Origin: Alisma plantago-aquatica
Lineage: Eukaryota > Streptophyta > Magnoliopsida > Alismatales > Alismataceae
NCBI GenBank assembly: GCA_963693085.1
Contig: OY856411.1
Coordinates: forward strand, 1,346,281,050-1,346,345,049
Length of the DNA: 64,000 bases
Direction: 5' to 3'
In this document: positions 10,994 to 23,217 of the stretch, in pieces
Numbering within the stretch: position 1 is the stretch's first letter
How the letters are laid out: every line of letters starts with the position of its first letter
The notes under the pieces: generated by a model
Databases searched by the model: none
Told to the model about the DNA's origin: nothing
The model's input: only the letters and a program-made list of their open reading frames with translations
Program-made: the position numbers and the translations under genes

Positions 10994-13249
10994 TAACTTG
11001 TGGCAACACATCCCATTATCACACAGATAACGAGGTGTTACGCGAAAACGTGCGGAAAACACCATAACCACAGATTATCAAAAACACGGGTTAATTAAAA
11101 CCAATTGCGGAAAACTGATAAACTGTGAAACTATTACTTTCCAGTCCTCATCCTGCACAGAAACATATCATATAAACATGTGCACAAGATCTGACATGTG
11201 TCCACAGCTCAGGAACAGCTGTCCATCCATCACATGAGTTCACCACCTGTTCATATATACATAAAGGCCCACATCCGGCCAACAGCAGGATATACAGATA
11301 TCATCGAACAATCTTCGTGAAACATCGTCAAAACACTGCCAAGGACCTGAGAGTAAAGGGATGACTCTAGACTCTACTACAAAACATCCAAAACAGCAGC
11401 ATGTCCATCGCTTGCCTTCTACTGCTCCTCAAGCTGCTCGTCCGCAACTCCACAACCACGACCACGTCTACCTCGACCACCTAAAAAGGGTGAAAACCAG
11501 CGGGGTGAGACAATTGAACAATTGTCCCAGCGGGAAACATAGCTCCCCACCGCAACTATAGAACCTCAGCAAGATAAACTATAGCAGCAGTTTACTAACA
11601 ACAGGTATAACAAGAGCAGTTATATATATAGCAAGATTTACTCTTACCGGCAAGCATACCAGCTGTACCAAAGCATATAACCAGATGTCTTTCAAAAGAA
11701 TATGATTATCAAGATAAGGTATATCAACATGTAACAAGATTATTAGAACAGAATATAATGTCACATAACCTGATTATCAAGATAAGACCGATTTCCACAT
11801 AACCTGCAAGGTATATCAGAGATATTATACGAACAAGGCCTCAACCAATGTTTTGTGTTTGATATGATCAGTACATACTAAACGGCTGTATTACATTTTA
11901 TTGTGCCCTGAGGATTTGAATCGTACCATTCAAATCCAACCTTCGGTTACGAAACCCAAACCGGTGCCATACAAGTTAAATGGAAGAGCCGGACTCCACG
12001 ACCTCCCACCTCATGGTCAGTACATGAGTACAACACAAGCAGGACCACAGTCACATGTTGAAGTGGTCTAAGCCACAGGGTTAGCTCCATAGGCTACCCA
12101 TTCTCTAGCCCGCCTTGGTACAGGTCACGGCGCTAGTAAAACTAAGCCACGGGCCTGATCACCGTGCTCTGAGCCATGAACGCATTCATGCTCCATACAT
12201 CACATATCCTGAGCCATGGGCCTATTCACCATGCTCTACATACATATCTGAGTCTGCAACCGAAGTTACACTCTTACCTCCTCATTTTCAGGCTAGGAGC
12301 AACCTACACATATTCAACAATATGCGCTTCCAGGTTAACCCGTAGGAAAACCCGTTTCACCATCACCAAGTCCTGACGATGATGGATCTATGGCCAGGGC
12401 AAACTACATGATGTATTTTACTGTGCTTAATTAGTATCTTTTATATGGATTGCAGGATTCAACCAAGTTGTATAACATGCAAAGATATAATAGAAAGTAA
12501 AGAACATTATATTAGGATCTGATTACATCACCCTGATCCATCTCAAGGATCCAACATCACATGTTACCACTTGGCCTCTTGCCAACCATCCAGATCCATC
12601 TCAAGGATCATCACATACCACAGGGTCTCAACCCTTCACCATGTACTGTCACTGCCTCTTAAGGCTCACATCATCATCATGGGACCAACATATCACATAC
12701 ACAATCTTATAGAGCAATTATCAAAGTAATGTTACTCATTGCATATGTCACATAGCCCTTTCATGGCTAAGTCATCACCTGCAAGGTTAAGGTATGCAAT
12801 AATCATAGATTCAACATAAGGAATATGCTCACTTATCATGAAATATCACTCGAGATAATCTACTTATCAATATGACACTTATTTGGTAACCAAGTATGTT
12901 AAGTACATCATTAACAACCATACTGATGCTTACCCTCAATCTCAGGATCATACAAGCAATCAAGATATATATAGGAAACAGATTGAGTATACAGAATCAA
13001 CACTATTATTAACAAGGTCATTATTATGCCATCAACTATTGTCATATGTATCATGAGGCAACCTTTAACATAACTGTCACTTAGCATCATTATTACTAAT
13101 CATTATGGTCATTAAACAAACTACTAGAGTAGTTATCATCATTCTCATTATCATTAACAATTAAGCATAACAGGTCACATTATGCATCTATTACATGAGG
13201 GCTATCATTAGATACATAACTATCATTAGCATCCTTATTATTTGCAAGG

Positions 13250-13253
<4 letters not shown>

Positions 13254-13295
<42 letters not shown>
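13254..13295. repeat. TA microsatellite in Tekay-1 5' LTR
   Basis: About 21 AT units, compared with about 11 at 4487-4509 in the 3' LTR and about 8 at 58497-58512 in Tekay-2. The same locus occurs in three LTR copies with three lengths. Confidence 0.9.
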
Positions 13296-13297
<2 letters not shown>

Positions 13298-13439
13298 ATG
13301 GTATCACAAACACCACCATCATTTTATTAGTTAAAGTATAAGCATCCACTTCTATCACATGAGGGACCGTCACCAAAGAAACTCATACCCTCACTATAGC
13401 CTCACAACCCTCATCTATAGCCTATCACCCAACATCGGT

Positions 13440-14350
13440 ATCGGCCACCACACTAACCCTATCGACCATCATGGCCCAAGGCATGTCGCCCAACATGGTA
13501 TCGGCCACCATGGTACTAACCCTATCGGCCATTAGGGCACAAAGCCTATCGTCTAACATGCCATCAACCATATCGGCCAACATGGGCACAAGGCATGACG
13601 CCCACCAAGCTTATCGGCCAACACACTAAGCTCACTCTATCGCCCATCATGGGCAAGGGTATCGTCCAACAAAGAACCCTACTATGTCGTGCAACATGAG
13701 AGCAAGGGTGTTGCCCAACACCAAGAGCATTAACCAAAACACAAGGGACATCACTATGTCTCTCATCATATCGGTCAACCAGACCTTAGCTCACTCCATC
13801 GCCCATCAAGGTGTTATGTCGGCCACCAGAAAGAGCACCATGTCGCCCAACATGGTCACCATGTCGGCCAACACTCAAGCTAGGTCAACCTATTGACCTC
13901 CAACTCAAGGAATTCCAACCCTAAAACATCATATCGTTCAACTTAAGGGCAAGTGTGTCACCCAACACACTCACAAGGAAGGGGGGTATCGCCCAACCCT
14001 AGGTCATCACCTACCCCCAACACAAGAGACTTCAAACCCTAGAAAGCAAAGGTACACAAAGGGACCCTACAACCCTAAGGGGGGGATATCGGCCACCAGG
14101 GTACACTAGCAAGGTACAAAAGCAAGGAGCTAAGCTAGTCCACTAACATGCATAAGATCAAGCAAGAGGTAAAGGAGTTAGGGTTAGAAGCTATGCAACC
14201 CGCCTTAAGCTCCAAGCTCCAAAGCACTCCAGGGTCCAAATCTATCGTCCACCAGGCTGCTCCAGGAAGGTGTATCGGCCACCACTTCAGCTCCAGGGAA
14301 GTGTATCGGCCAACACAAGCAAGATGGAGAGGGGTATCGTGCACCAAGGG
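13440..14350. repeat. Dispersed short-motif array inside Tekay-1 5' LTR
   Basis: The second copy of the (A/G)TCG(G/C)CCA(A/C)C array described at 4654-5560, with only scattered substitutions (for example ATTGACCTCC here for ATCGACCTCC there). Confidence 0.85.
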
Positions 14351-14954
14351 TGGAGGGGAGACCAAAGGACCAAAGGAGACTAAGGCAAGGAGAAGAGCTA
14401 CTTATATAGGAAGAAGGGGAGGAGAAACCAAGGTACAACCATGCTATGTGTCGCCCACCCAAGGGACACTTGTCCACCAACTCAAGCCACCTCTCATGCA
14501 AGCCATAAGGCACTTGTCCAAGATGTGCACCATGTGTCCACCAAACATGGTCAAAGCTGGACCAAGCAACATGGGCGACACAACCAGCAGCTCTACTGGG
14601 TGACACACCCAGCAACTGGGAGACACACCACCTGCCCTGGGCGACACAAGGCTCAAGCAAGCCCAACAAGGAACTCCAAGGCCCAAGCAAGCTCAACTCA
14701 GGCCCAAAGGACTCAAACAACAAGCCCAAACCTTCCTCTCAACCCTAGAGGAAGCAAAGAGGGAAAACATCTCACAAGATGGCAAACTTGCCCACAAAAC
14801 CCTAAACTTGGGTTATTTGCAAGTAGCCCCTCGAACTCTCAACAAAGCACAACAAAACCCTAATCACCACTCAAAGGTGATTAGCAAGCACCAAAGCACC
14901 AAGATCAAGCAAAACAAACAGGGTAAACCCTAAACGCAGGTCAGGGTCCTTACA

Positions 14955-14959
14955 CTTCT
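14955..14959. repeat. Target-site duplication CTTCT, right copy
   Basis: The exact repeat of 2227-2231, abutting the end of the Tekay-1 5' LTR. Confidence 0.93.
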
Positions 14960-14990
14960 CCTACTTGTGGAAGTAGCTTAGAGAAGACAT

Positions 14991-15002
14991 GCTCTGATAC
15001 CA
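14991..15002 (-). promoter_or_regulatory. copia-1 primer-binding site (initiator-Met tRNA)
   Basis: TGGTATCAGAGC on minus, two bases after the end of the copia-1 5' LTR. It is complementary to initiator-Met tRNA, the same primer as the Tekay copies and copia-2. Confidence 0.9.
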
Positions 15003-15004
15003 CT

Positions 15005-16465
15005 TGTTGGATCAAGGGATCTAGAGGGGGTGAATAGAGCTTCACAAAACATATTAGACCATCAAATTATATTAAATGCAAAAGCTTAAGCATACAACCA
15101 ATTTGAAGTCCTAACTAATCAAGCATAGCAAGGATGAGAGACAAGGATAGCATGCACTTGGACAAAGTGGTTTAGAGTGGTTCCACACTTCAAACTAGAA
15201 GTGAGTCAGTCCACTACCTAGAGATGGTTAATCTCTAGGACTTTTCAATCTTGATGCTCTTATATTCATTCATAAGATTACAAGACAAAACCACATTCTT
15301 CCAAGTACTTAATACCTCAAGCAAGGATCTTTAGCCTATTAAAGGAACTTACCCACTTGAACCAAGGAGTCTTCAGCCTTCAACAAGGACTTACCCACTC
15401 CATCTTCAAGTCTTTGGCCTTCCAGGAATTACATTTCTTTCTTGAACATCCTCCTTGCCTATCTCCTTCACTCGGAGATCTGAATCACCATGCTTTCTTC
15501 AACTTTGAAGAACAAAAACTCCTTCTCCTTCACACGGAGAAGATTTTCAAGCCTTTTCTTCAATAGGAAAGGGGGTAGGAAGATGGAGGTGGAGAGCTTT
15601 ACATGGATACAAGGAATATCTCTCTTACAATAGATTGTAATTCACTCATATTTACATATTTGAATTGAAAGTAGAGAGACAAAGGGGCTCGAAGGAGTGC
15701 AATACTCTCAACTAAACAAGATCCAAGATATGCAATGAATGATCAAACTTGGAATGAACTCCAAGTGGTCCTATTTATAGATGGGGTGCCCCTTTGAGTT
15801 GGGGAACACTTAGGGCCGATTTATAGCCATTTTTGCACAAGACAACATATCTATTTTCATCCAAACAAGTCACCAATGGTTAGAATCTTTTTTTTTTGCA
15901 TTTTCCATACAATACATTCAGTCAAGATTCAATAAAGGTAACTCGACCAATTAGATAAAAGACAAACCCAATTTTCAAACCATCAGTCGAGTTTGTCCTG
16001 ACGAAACTTGACTGACCAAAGAGAATAGAATTTGGTTAGTAATTTGATTAGTCGAGTTCTGTGAATGCACAACTCGATCAATGCACTCTCCAAAAAATGG
16101 ATCCAGTAGATCGGTCTAGATTGTAACTCGATCGAGCAATAGCCTGTGATCAATTTTCTAAAGTGCTTAAAAAGTGATTAAAACTTGGTTCCAAGTGTCC
16201 CACATAATTTTCTCATCTTAGTTACAAGTCATATCATCAATCCAAGTGGTTACAAAATTCTTCTAAGGTCAGCTACATGGATTTCCTAATTAGCACACTT
16301 GCATTGCTTTTGACGTGAACTTTAGCAAACTAGGGCTTGTGTAATTTGATCCTTTTCATGTACCTAACACCTAAAATCAATCTTGAACACACATATTAGA
16401 TACATATGAATGGAATTGTTAAGTCATTATCAAAATATGGACAATGTGTAACCTCTATGTCAACA
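15005..16465 (-). repeat. copia-1 5' LTR
   Basis: About 1461 bp. On plus it starts TGTTGGATCAAGGG immediately next to the primer site. The far end at TATGTCAACA is inferred from the expected CAACA terminus, because the partner LTR is outside the window. A TATA-like CTATAAATAG (minus, 15771-15780) and a motif array upstream of it (15930-16145) are present. Small reading frames inside look non-coding. Confidence 0.75.
15930..16145. repeat. Dispersed ACTCGA-type motif array in copia-1 LTR U3
   Basis: About seven degenerate copies, in both orientations, of AACTCGA(C/T) or GTCGAGTT, for example AACTCGACCAATT near 15941, AGTCGAGTT near 15988 and AACTCGATCGAG near 16125. The array is upstream of the TATA-like box at 15771-15780 on the element strand, so it lies in U3. 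Confidence 0.65.
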
Positions 16466-18562
16466 ATTTCAATCTTTTCAAGTATAGTTTTATTTTTCCT
16501 CCAATGATTTAAATTTAAGTTTCCTCATTTGCATCATTTAGATATTCTTTATTATAATTGCATGCATTTCTATCATTCCACATGTGCAGCTGCTATGGTA
16601 CTACCTTTTTTAATGGATAATGAATTTATATATCTTTTTTAATCGATTAAAAATCAAGTTCTATGTTTTCTCATTGATTTTTTTGCTTTCAACCACCAAC
16701 ATGTCCACCATCTGTTCCGACCTGGCCTTCTCATGGTCAAGCCTGATGATTTCTTTTCACTTTCCCCCATTTCCAAAAAGTGTAGAATCCAAATTTTCTA
16801 GGCTGGTCCCGTCTGGGTCCATGCCGAAACGGTCAAGTTCATTCCTTGTTTTTGTCTAGATTTCCACCAACCAGTCAACGGTCATAAGACCAAAAATTGA
16901 CTGAAAACTCATCAGAGTCGATAGTCTGACACGTCTAGTGATTGGTTGACAATTGTTAGTATGACACGATGCTTTTTGATAGAATTTTTGAATATTTTTC
17001 TTTTCTGCTTTTGATTGGTTGACCTGGCTAGACCCACATACATCTGACTGATTCAGAAGCACGCTACCCGACAATTGTCTTTTATCACACAAGCCTCGAT
17101 CAAGGGTTAAAAGTTAGTCAAATCAATACAATTTTTAGTCTAACAGAGCCACCTTTTTTACCAGTAGCACAACCATTTTCCCTTTTTGACTTATTTTCCC
17201 ACTAAAAGCACTTTGACCACATTTTCCCCACTGAAAGCACATGCCCCCACCTGCCCGAGCCCACCTCTGGGCCCATCCTGGCCCACCGCGCCCCTGACCT
17301 ATAAATAATGTTGGGGTGAGGGGGTTCCTTCACACCTTCTTTACCCCTCTCATCTAACCCAACACCTCTATTTCCCTTGTTGCGCCCTCTTCTTACCTGC
17401 ATGCGCAACAACAACATCCTTCTCTTCGACCTTCTATTTGCAACATCAACAGGAGTCAGGGGACAACGTCGGCATCCACATCAGTCATTGCAGCAATAGC
17501 TGAGACTTTGTCATGTTTGTTGTTCAGCCCCACCAATGGCCACTCATCACTCTCACCACCAACCTACACCAACAGCGACCTCACATAGTAGATGTTGTCA
17601 AATGCTGCCACCCAACCCAACAGCAGCCTCCACCAGTGGGCTATAGAAATCAGTGGCCATAGATGGGTCAGTGATCGCACACCAGTAGCCACAACCATGC
17701 CACCACCATCCACAATAATCATGCACCCTCTCCAAGCAATATCTATCGCACGCGTCGACCCTATCAACACTTTTCCAAACCTTGGATCCAACAGTTTCCA
17801 CCTAAAAGCAGTTGGGCACAACTCTGACGAGAGTGCTTCTAGCACGACTCCCAAAACTCGCTTCTGTCTTCACCCGCCCAGGCTAGTTCTGACATAGTTG
17901 GGGTCAACATAAGGAAATCCCTAACTCCAATGACAACCTGACTGTTTCAAACACAACAAGGTTAGGTTCAACATCCACAATAGTGACATTAAACCTCATG
18001 ACCTGACTATTTCCAGCCCAACCCACTCGGGTTCATCACTGTCGGTCAATCCACCATGGAAGCAATGAGAAACGTCCTGGAGAAATTCAATAAGACTATG
18101 AGAAGATAAAGGGGAGAAGGGATCTCCTCTACACCAGCGGTGCATGAAATCCTATACCTGCCTCACTCGACATGGACCATTAACCCAATGTAAGATGATG
18201 AACCAGTGCATTCTACTTTAGATGGGTTTGGGTCACACGAGTTCGATCGATGGACACTTTTACTGGCAAATCATAAGGTGTGGAGGAGGTCTCTAGTGAG
18301 ATATGGTCCAGGTCACAACGTGATGTTGGACTATGCACTTTGAAAGGTTATCAGGAGGGACTGTCAAGAGGAGCGACACATCGATCCTTGTCAATAGGAG
18401 ATCAACACTGCTATTTAACAACACAATCATCACCCTTACACCAGTCGACTTCATCACATGAATTCGGCCCAGGTTGACAGATCTAGACCTACTCTCGTCG
18501 ATGTCCTCCAAAGATTAGCCCTTGATCCTTCATTCTAAAACATGAACCAGAAGCAATAGTTT
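16466..18562 (+). other. Non-coding DNA, probable LTR/leader of an Athila/Tat-like element
   Basis: No coding sequence is recognised. A TATA-like CTATAAATAATG lies at 17299-17310, followed by a C-rich leader. The segment precedes the ORF1-like pseudogene on the same strand, so it may be the 5' LTR and leader of the same degenerate gypsy element. No clear partner LTR could be aligned by eye. Short reading frames at 17592-17897 and 18280-18477 match nothing I recognise. Confidence 0.4.
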
Positions 18563-19387
18563 GAAGCTATGAGAAAGGAAAAAGGAAAGCTCATCGGAAC
18601 AAGATATGTTGAACCCATCACCCTCGCCTCACTTGGCATACATGTCCAAGTTGATAAATATCTAGCAGTAGTTGGCCCAAAAATCCTCACCTACTTGTAG
18701 AGCAATGGTTATTGTAGACTCACCTATGAGTTCTTCACTACACTGGAGCCCCCTGAGGATGCACATCATAGGATCATGTGTTTTTTCCTATTGAACCAAA
18801 CCCACCTGGTCATTGAAGACCAACTCAACTGTTGGTTTTATCAATCTACATAGGACTACATAGAGATGTCTAGGTGATGTCTAGAGTCATGAGATAGTGA
18901 TTTCAACCCCTGCCAAGCCTATAAGATGATTATTGGGGAGGATACATGCATTTCTAGCTCTGCTAAAGCTTCATACATCCACAACCTAGAACTTCACTAT
19001 CTACACTGGGTGATCGTGAACTCCAACCTGGAGAAGCAAGATAGTCATGGGCCAGTCAGCATGGCTAACCTCTACATCAAGTGGTGTGTAGTGATGGGTA
19101 GAAAGGTGAATGTGGTGACCTTCATAATTCACCACTTTCACATCTCCTTCAAAAAGAAGTGCAACTTCATGCCAATGGTCGACGTCATCACATTCATCGT
19201 GTGTTATCTTGGGATCAACAACGACCACTTGGAATTCATGCAAGACAAGGATATGTGGTCCAATTTGGACTTGGACCACTTAGTGCATGCACTAGTGATT
19301 AAAGATAGTAGCAGAGGATATATATATCTATTTGGTCACAACAGGCACAAAATTCTATTGCTTGCAAATGTAGGGTTCATGTGTTAG
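18563..19387 (+). pseudogene. Athila/Tat-type ORF1-like protein (plant transposon protein domain), decayed
   Basis: A single plus-strand frame runs through several stops (for example at 18698-18700). It begins near FEAMRKEKGKLIGTRYVEP, continues through GIHVQVDKYLAVVGPKILTY, and ends with an open 153-codon stretch (18926-19387) containing MANLYIKWCVVMGRKVNV, FMPMVDVITFIVCYLGI and a C-terminal LLLANVGF. The arrangement (short charged start, conserved hydrophobic helices, a GRKVN-type block, then a PHGMLIT-like segment) resembles the ORF1-like proteins of Athila/Tat retrotransposons. The molecular function of that family is not established. Assignment is by pattern, not alignment. Downstream at about 19390-19940 there is Pro/Gln/His-rich decayed coding-like sequence. 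Confidence 0.5.
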
Positions 19388-21315
19388 ATGCTAGTCATGG
19401 ATGTATCTCTCTTAGATGCTTAAGGAAACATTCATTAGGAAAGTGGCACTACAGGAGCATCTTCCTCAATACCACATGTGTCATAAGCTTAGGAGGCTGA
19501 GCTGCACATATGGGCAACCTTCAACGACATCTCACATCAGGGAGGGCCCTACACCAAGATGTTTTTAGCCACTTATCAGCAGTCTCCTCAGTAGGAGCAG
19601 TACACCCCAAACCTCAACTTGGGGCACCTTTATGAGATGATAACAAATTTTAGGGATGATTTTAACTGATGATTTGACATGCTGGAGCAAGATGTATAGT
19701 ACCTCAGATACAGTTTTGATACAACCTTCCCTCCACCGCCTCATCTGACTTTCTAGCATCCATTTCAGCCCTTTCAGCCATTTCACCATCTGCCCCAGGA
19801 TTTTGGCCAGTCATTCCAGTATCAACAGGGGATGCGTCTTGAGCATGAGAATCACCTAGGCAGCATCGATGACCTAAACCAGTACTTCAAAAATGAGTAT
19901 GAGTAGCAATTGTATCACATACCATCCACAACTTGAGATTTGCTCAAGGATGAGCAAAATTTTAAGTTTGGAGTGGCAGGGTCTACCACCCTTTATCTTC
20001 CTCTTTCCACTTATTTCTTTCTTCTATTCATGCATGTTTATCTTCCATGTTCCTTGCATTTAGAGTAAAATTTTTAGCTTTGTAAGACTTTGTTGCATAA
20101 TTTGTAAACCTTTTTTAATCTTATTCTTATTTTTTATGCCTAAATGCACTCTTTTCATCTTAAACTGATAAATCTTTTGTTTGACTTTCTCTTTGACTTT
20201 TTCCTTAATTTTGGCAATCAATCTAAGGTTATATGCTCTTTTTCATAGCTTAAAACATTATTCCATCGATCTATGTTATGAAGAACAAACCCAGGATTTA
20301 TGATTACTAAAGGAGCTCGAGTTTGATCAAAACACCAAGCTGTGTTATTCACTAACTAGGCTATAGTACAAGGATCCTTGAATCATAATTACTACTTTTC
20401 ACACAGGTATCAAGCGAATAATTATGAGTTTTCAAGCTATAATTAGGTTGAAGTGTTTTCCTTGATGGTTTATGCACCCTCTCACCTTAGATTGAGTCAA
20501 AAAGATGAAAATTTAAAATTTTGTTAAAGAAGCTTGGCCTCCCTTAATCATAAAAATAGTTCTCACCCAGGCCTATAGATTGGAATGTAGAGAATAAAAG
20601 CCTAAGTGTGAATAAATATATGAGCATTTGTTTTCTATTTCAGGAGAGTTGAGGATGGTGCACAGGCGGTGTACGACTGCACTTACGAAAGTGGGTATGT
20701 CATGCCTACAAGTATCACCCTGAAAATCTCATTAGAGAGTCCTTAGGAATCCCTAAGAGACCTATGAGATCATTCCAGTAGTAGGGTTGGTTCGAGCATA
20801 GTACAAGGAGTTCATCTCACTACTCTGGGCCAACACGCTCAGACTGCAGGGACTATTGCTCATTACATGGACCAATCTGACACATATTGGGATCCTTGGG
20901 ATTCATTAGAGTCTTTTCTTTATGCTGCTTCTTAGTACTTGAATAAATGTGAGGCACATTATTCCTGATTGGTCTATGTGAATACATGATAATAGCTCAT
21001 TACTCACCTCCATTACCTTCATGATAACCTACATGATAATGATTCAATGTTGTATTATTCTTTTTCAACCCCTCATGAGTACTAACAAGTTGCAGTGAAT
21101 TAACTTAATCTTTCTTGGATGCTCTTTGATCGTGCTTTAGAAGGTTGTGCTTAATTATTGGGGGTTTGTTCTAAAACAAAATCCATCATGATAATTGATG
21201 TTTTAAAATATTTTTCTTAACCTTAAGGCTTATAGCCAAACCTAATTTGGATGTCATCTTTTTGTTCTTTAAGCACAGTTTTGCTTGAGGACAAGCAAGG
21301 TTTAAGATTGGAGTG
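19388..21315 (+). other. 3' non-coding region of the Athila/Tat-like element
   Basis: AT-rich, with no recognised gene. It contains two similar sites about 1.34 kb apart: a GATGAGCAAAATTTTAAG segment at about 19951-19968 and a GGACAAGCAAGGTTTAAG segment at about 21291-21308, each followed by a TTGGAGTGG tail. Such sequence is common near the 3' end of Athila/Tat elements, just before the 3' LTR. Confidence 0.45.
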
Positions 21316-21484
21316 GTTAATAAGACCCAAATTTAGCCATTTAGGCTAGGCATTTATTTATGGTTTCGGGTCATAATATTAATTTTCCCAAAATAACTAT
21401 AGATTCTTATATTTTAGTAATTTATATCTTTTTTCTCAAACTAGACAATTTCAGGACTTACAAGAACCGACAATTCTCCAAGAT

Positions 21485-22030
21485 TTCTCCATGTGAACCC
21501 GCTCGGGTCCACTTCGACCCAGTCGGGTTCATCACCTGATTTTTGCAACATCTTATGCTTCAGCAACCACCAAGCTTTTATCTCAATGACCGTTGAGCCT
21601 CAACAACTGCCGCCAGTGATTGTGAAATATTCTCACTCCAATGATCGCCAAAGATACATGATCGTTGAAACCTCAAACCAGTCAGGTGGGATTCGACCCG
21701 GGTGGGTTGATCATTGAATGATGCAAATATATTCTTAGTGATCGTTGAAGAGTTCCCACTTCAGTGGTCACCAAATGACAAGTAAACCTCAATGACCGTA
21801 GGACTTCCATCCTCAGTGACTGATGGTTCTTCCAATGTTAGTGACCAATGAGCACTCATCGAACACTGAAAGACATGTGATTGCTGAAGCAAATAAAGGA
21901 TAAACGATCACAGTAATTCCAATGACAGTTAGGCTCGGCCTGGTCGGGTCCACCTTGACCTGATTGGGTTGGCCGATGAAAAGATAGCGACCAGATTCTT
22001 AGTGACTGTTGAAGGAGTAGCCAGCACTTA
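21485..22030. repeat. Dispersed motif array (AGTGAYCGTTGA type)
   Basis: About a dozen degenerate copies, for example CAATGACCGTTGAG near 21585, AGTGATCGTTGAAGAG near 21739 and AGTGACTGTTGAAGG near 22000, with interspersed CGGGT(C/T)/GACCCG pairs near 21500 and 21695. It lies just upstream of the LTR TATA-like box once element B is removed. Confidence 0.6.
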
Positions 22031-22033
22031 TCA

Positions 22034-22038
22034 CACAT
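22034..22038. repeat. Target-site duplication CACAT, left of element B
   Basis: CACAT precedes TGTAACGACCC and is exactly repeated at 39803-39807 after GGGTCATTACA. It marks 22039-39802 as one insertion. Confidence 0.85.
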
Positions 22039-22420
22039 TGTAACGACCCACTTCACAGTAACCCCCAATCAAGGGAGATGAAGAGGTCGGAGGCGTTATC
22101 CCAAAATATAGGATCAATAGTTTTGCAAATAATTAAAAAAAATTAACAAATTCTACAAAAGACTAAACTGGAAAGCTAGTATAAAATAAAACTTTTTCAT
22201 ACCTTGTCAAAATAGGATCTAAGACTTCTATCCGAAGTAGAAATCTAACCATCTAATCCTCCTTTGAATACTTAACTTTGTCTTCACATATTTTGTTTAC
22301 TATTTGTCTAATTTCAGATAATACCTAAAATGTCGACAAATAAAATGTCAGTCAGTATATTTCTATATTGGTATGTGGGGAAAAACACTAGTTCGCAAAT
22401 AGGCTCTAACAACCTAACAT
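22039..22420 (+). repeat. Element B left inverted arm, outer block
   Basis: The reverse complement of about 39420-39802. Shared landmarks include AACCCCCAATCAAGGG, CTACAAAAGACTAAACTGG, CATACCTTGTCAAAATAGG and GGCTCTAACAACCTAACAT. Differences are scattered substitutions and small indels. Confidence 0.9.
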
Positions 22421-22904
22421 ATACATCATGGATGGTATGTAGGTTCGAGACAATCACATTTATACTTAGTTGTTATGCACATAGTCACTTTATGAGATTG
22501 CAGAATTGAAACAACTAAAGGTTTTGAGTACCCATGAGAAGCATGAGCTATGTGAGGTTGTTTGACCTAGTGCCTTTTGGTGACCCTGCCTTGGATGGTC
22601 GTGCCTGTTAGGGTGCTCCCTCTTTAAGAAGGTTAGTGTTGGGATTGACCAACTCAGACCTTCCCTCCGGGGCTTGGTCTTGCATTATACATCATGGATG
22701 GTATGTAGGTTCGAGACAATCACATTTATATTTAGTTGTTATGCACATAGTCACTTTATGAGATTGTAGAATTGAAACAACTAAAGGTTTTGAGTAACCA
22801 TGAGAAGTAGGATCTATGTGAGGTTGTTTGACCTAGTGCCTTTTAGTGACCCTACCTTGGATGGTTGTGCATGTTAGGGTGCTCCCTCATTAAGAAGGTT
22901 AGTG
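22421..22904 (+). repeat. Imperfect duplication of about 218 bp in the left arm (266-bp offset)
   Basis: Units 22421-22638 and 22687-22904 both begin ATACATCATGGATGGTATG and end near AAGAAGGTTAGTG. The linker between them (22639-22686) includes GACCAACTCAGACCTTCCCT, which is also in the right arm (inverted, near 39225). The left arm therefore gained an internal duplication that the right arm lacks. Confidence 0.88.
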
Positions 22905-23182
22905 GCAATCCTATAGGAACCCTGACAAACATATATGAGTAGGAAAGAGGCATGATCCTACATAGAAGATAACGGAAACAAGGTTGATAGCATGTTTTAG
23001 ACCTAGGCTAGAAGGTTCATACCTGACATTCATGAGAGGAGCATGCAAAGCCTAGGATGATCTTGATCGGGCATAGGTCTTGATAGTACGTTTCACCTAG
23101 GTAGGTGTAGGCATGTATCCTTAAGAGCTTGACCCATCTTCTAAGAGAGAATCTTCAGTGGTAGGACCAATTGTAGGGTTAT

Positions 23183-23217
<35 letters not shown>

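Larger units (their letters stand above)
2232..14954 (-). mobile_element. Complete Ty3/gypsy Tekay/Del-type chromovirus (Tekay-1), nested in copia-1
   Basis: A 12.7-kb element on the minus strand with two LTRs of about 3.95 kb and a 4.83-kb interior (6167-10998). Element order is 5' LTR (14954-10999), initiator-Met primer site, gag, protease, reverse transcriptase, RNase H, integrase with C-terminal chromodomain, and 3' LTR (6166-2232). Order and chromodomain place it among plant chromoviruses; the chromodomain sequence and very long LTRs suggest the Tekay/Del lineage. All domains share one frame, broken by four in-frame stops and no frameshift. The two LTRs differ by scattered substitutions (roughly 1-2 percent by eye) and by a microsatellite length difference, which suggests a fairly young insertion. 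A sister copy begins at 56654 on the opposite strand. Confidence 0.95.
10999..14954 (-). repeat. Tekay-1 5' LTR
   Basis: 3956 bp, same ends and content as the 3' LTR at 2232-6166. It holds a longer TA microsatellite (about 42 bp at 13254-13295, against 23 bp in the other LTR), the motif array at 13440-14350 and the TATA-like CCTATATAAG at 14401-14410 on minus. The two LTRs are identical when an element inserts, so the TA difference arose afterwards. Confidence 0.94.
1..16465 (-). mobile_element. Ty1/copia LTR retrotransposon (copia-1), 3' part outside window, split by a nested Tekay element
   Basis: Read on the minus strand, the order is 5' LTR (16465 to 15005), primer-binding site (15002 to 14991), a short leader, gag, a second zinc knuckle and protease, running off at position 1. 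The element is interrupted at 2232-14954 by a complete Ty3/gypsy element, so its own DNA is 1-2231 plus 14955-16465, with CTTCT duplicated at the join. Reverse transcriptase, integrase and the 3' LTR would lie left of the window. Gag contains in-frame stops and a frameshift, so this copy cannot be autonomous. Gag with two CCHC knuckles, a coiled-coil-like linker and a copia-type DSGC protease fits plant Ty1/copia. The clade is uncertain (SIRE/Maximus-like or Angela/Tork-like). Confidence 0.85.
21316..22038 (+). repeat. Putative 3' LTR (U3 part) of the Athila/Tat-like element, split by element B
   Basis: It follows the purine-rich TTAAGATTGGAG, a plausible polypurine tract, and starts near TGGTTAATAAGACCC. 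It continues to 22038, is interrupted by element B (22039-39802), and resumes at 39808 with a TATA-like CTATAAATAC. The outer 5' LTR was not identified, so this is tentative. From 21485 on it carries many (A/C)AGTGA(C/T)CGTTGA-like motifs. Confidence 0.45.

Noticed and set aside
17592..17897. 101-codon frame as a small host gene
   Set aside because: His/Pro/Ser-rich with overlapping antisense frames of similar size and no motif; probably leader DNA of the degenerate gypsy element.
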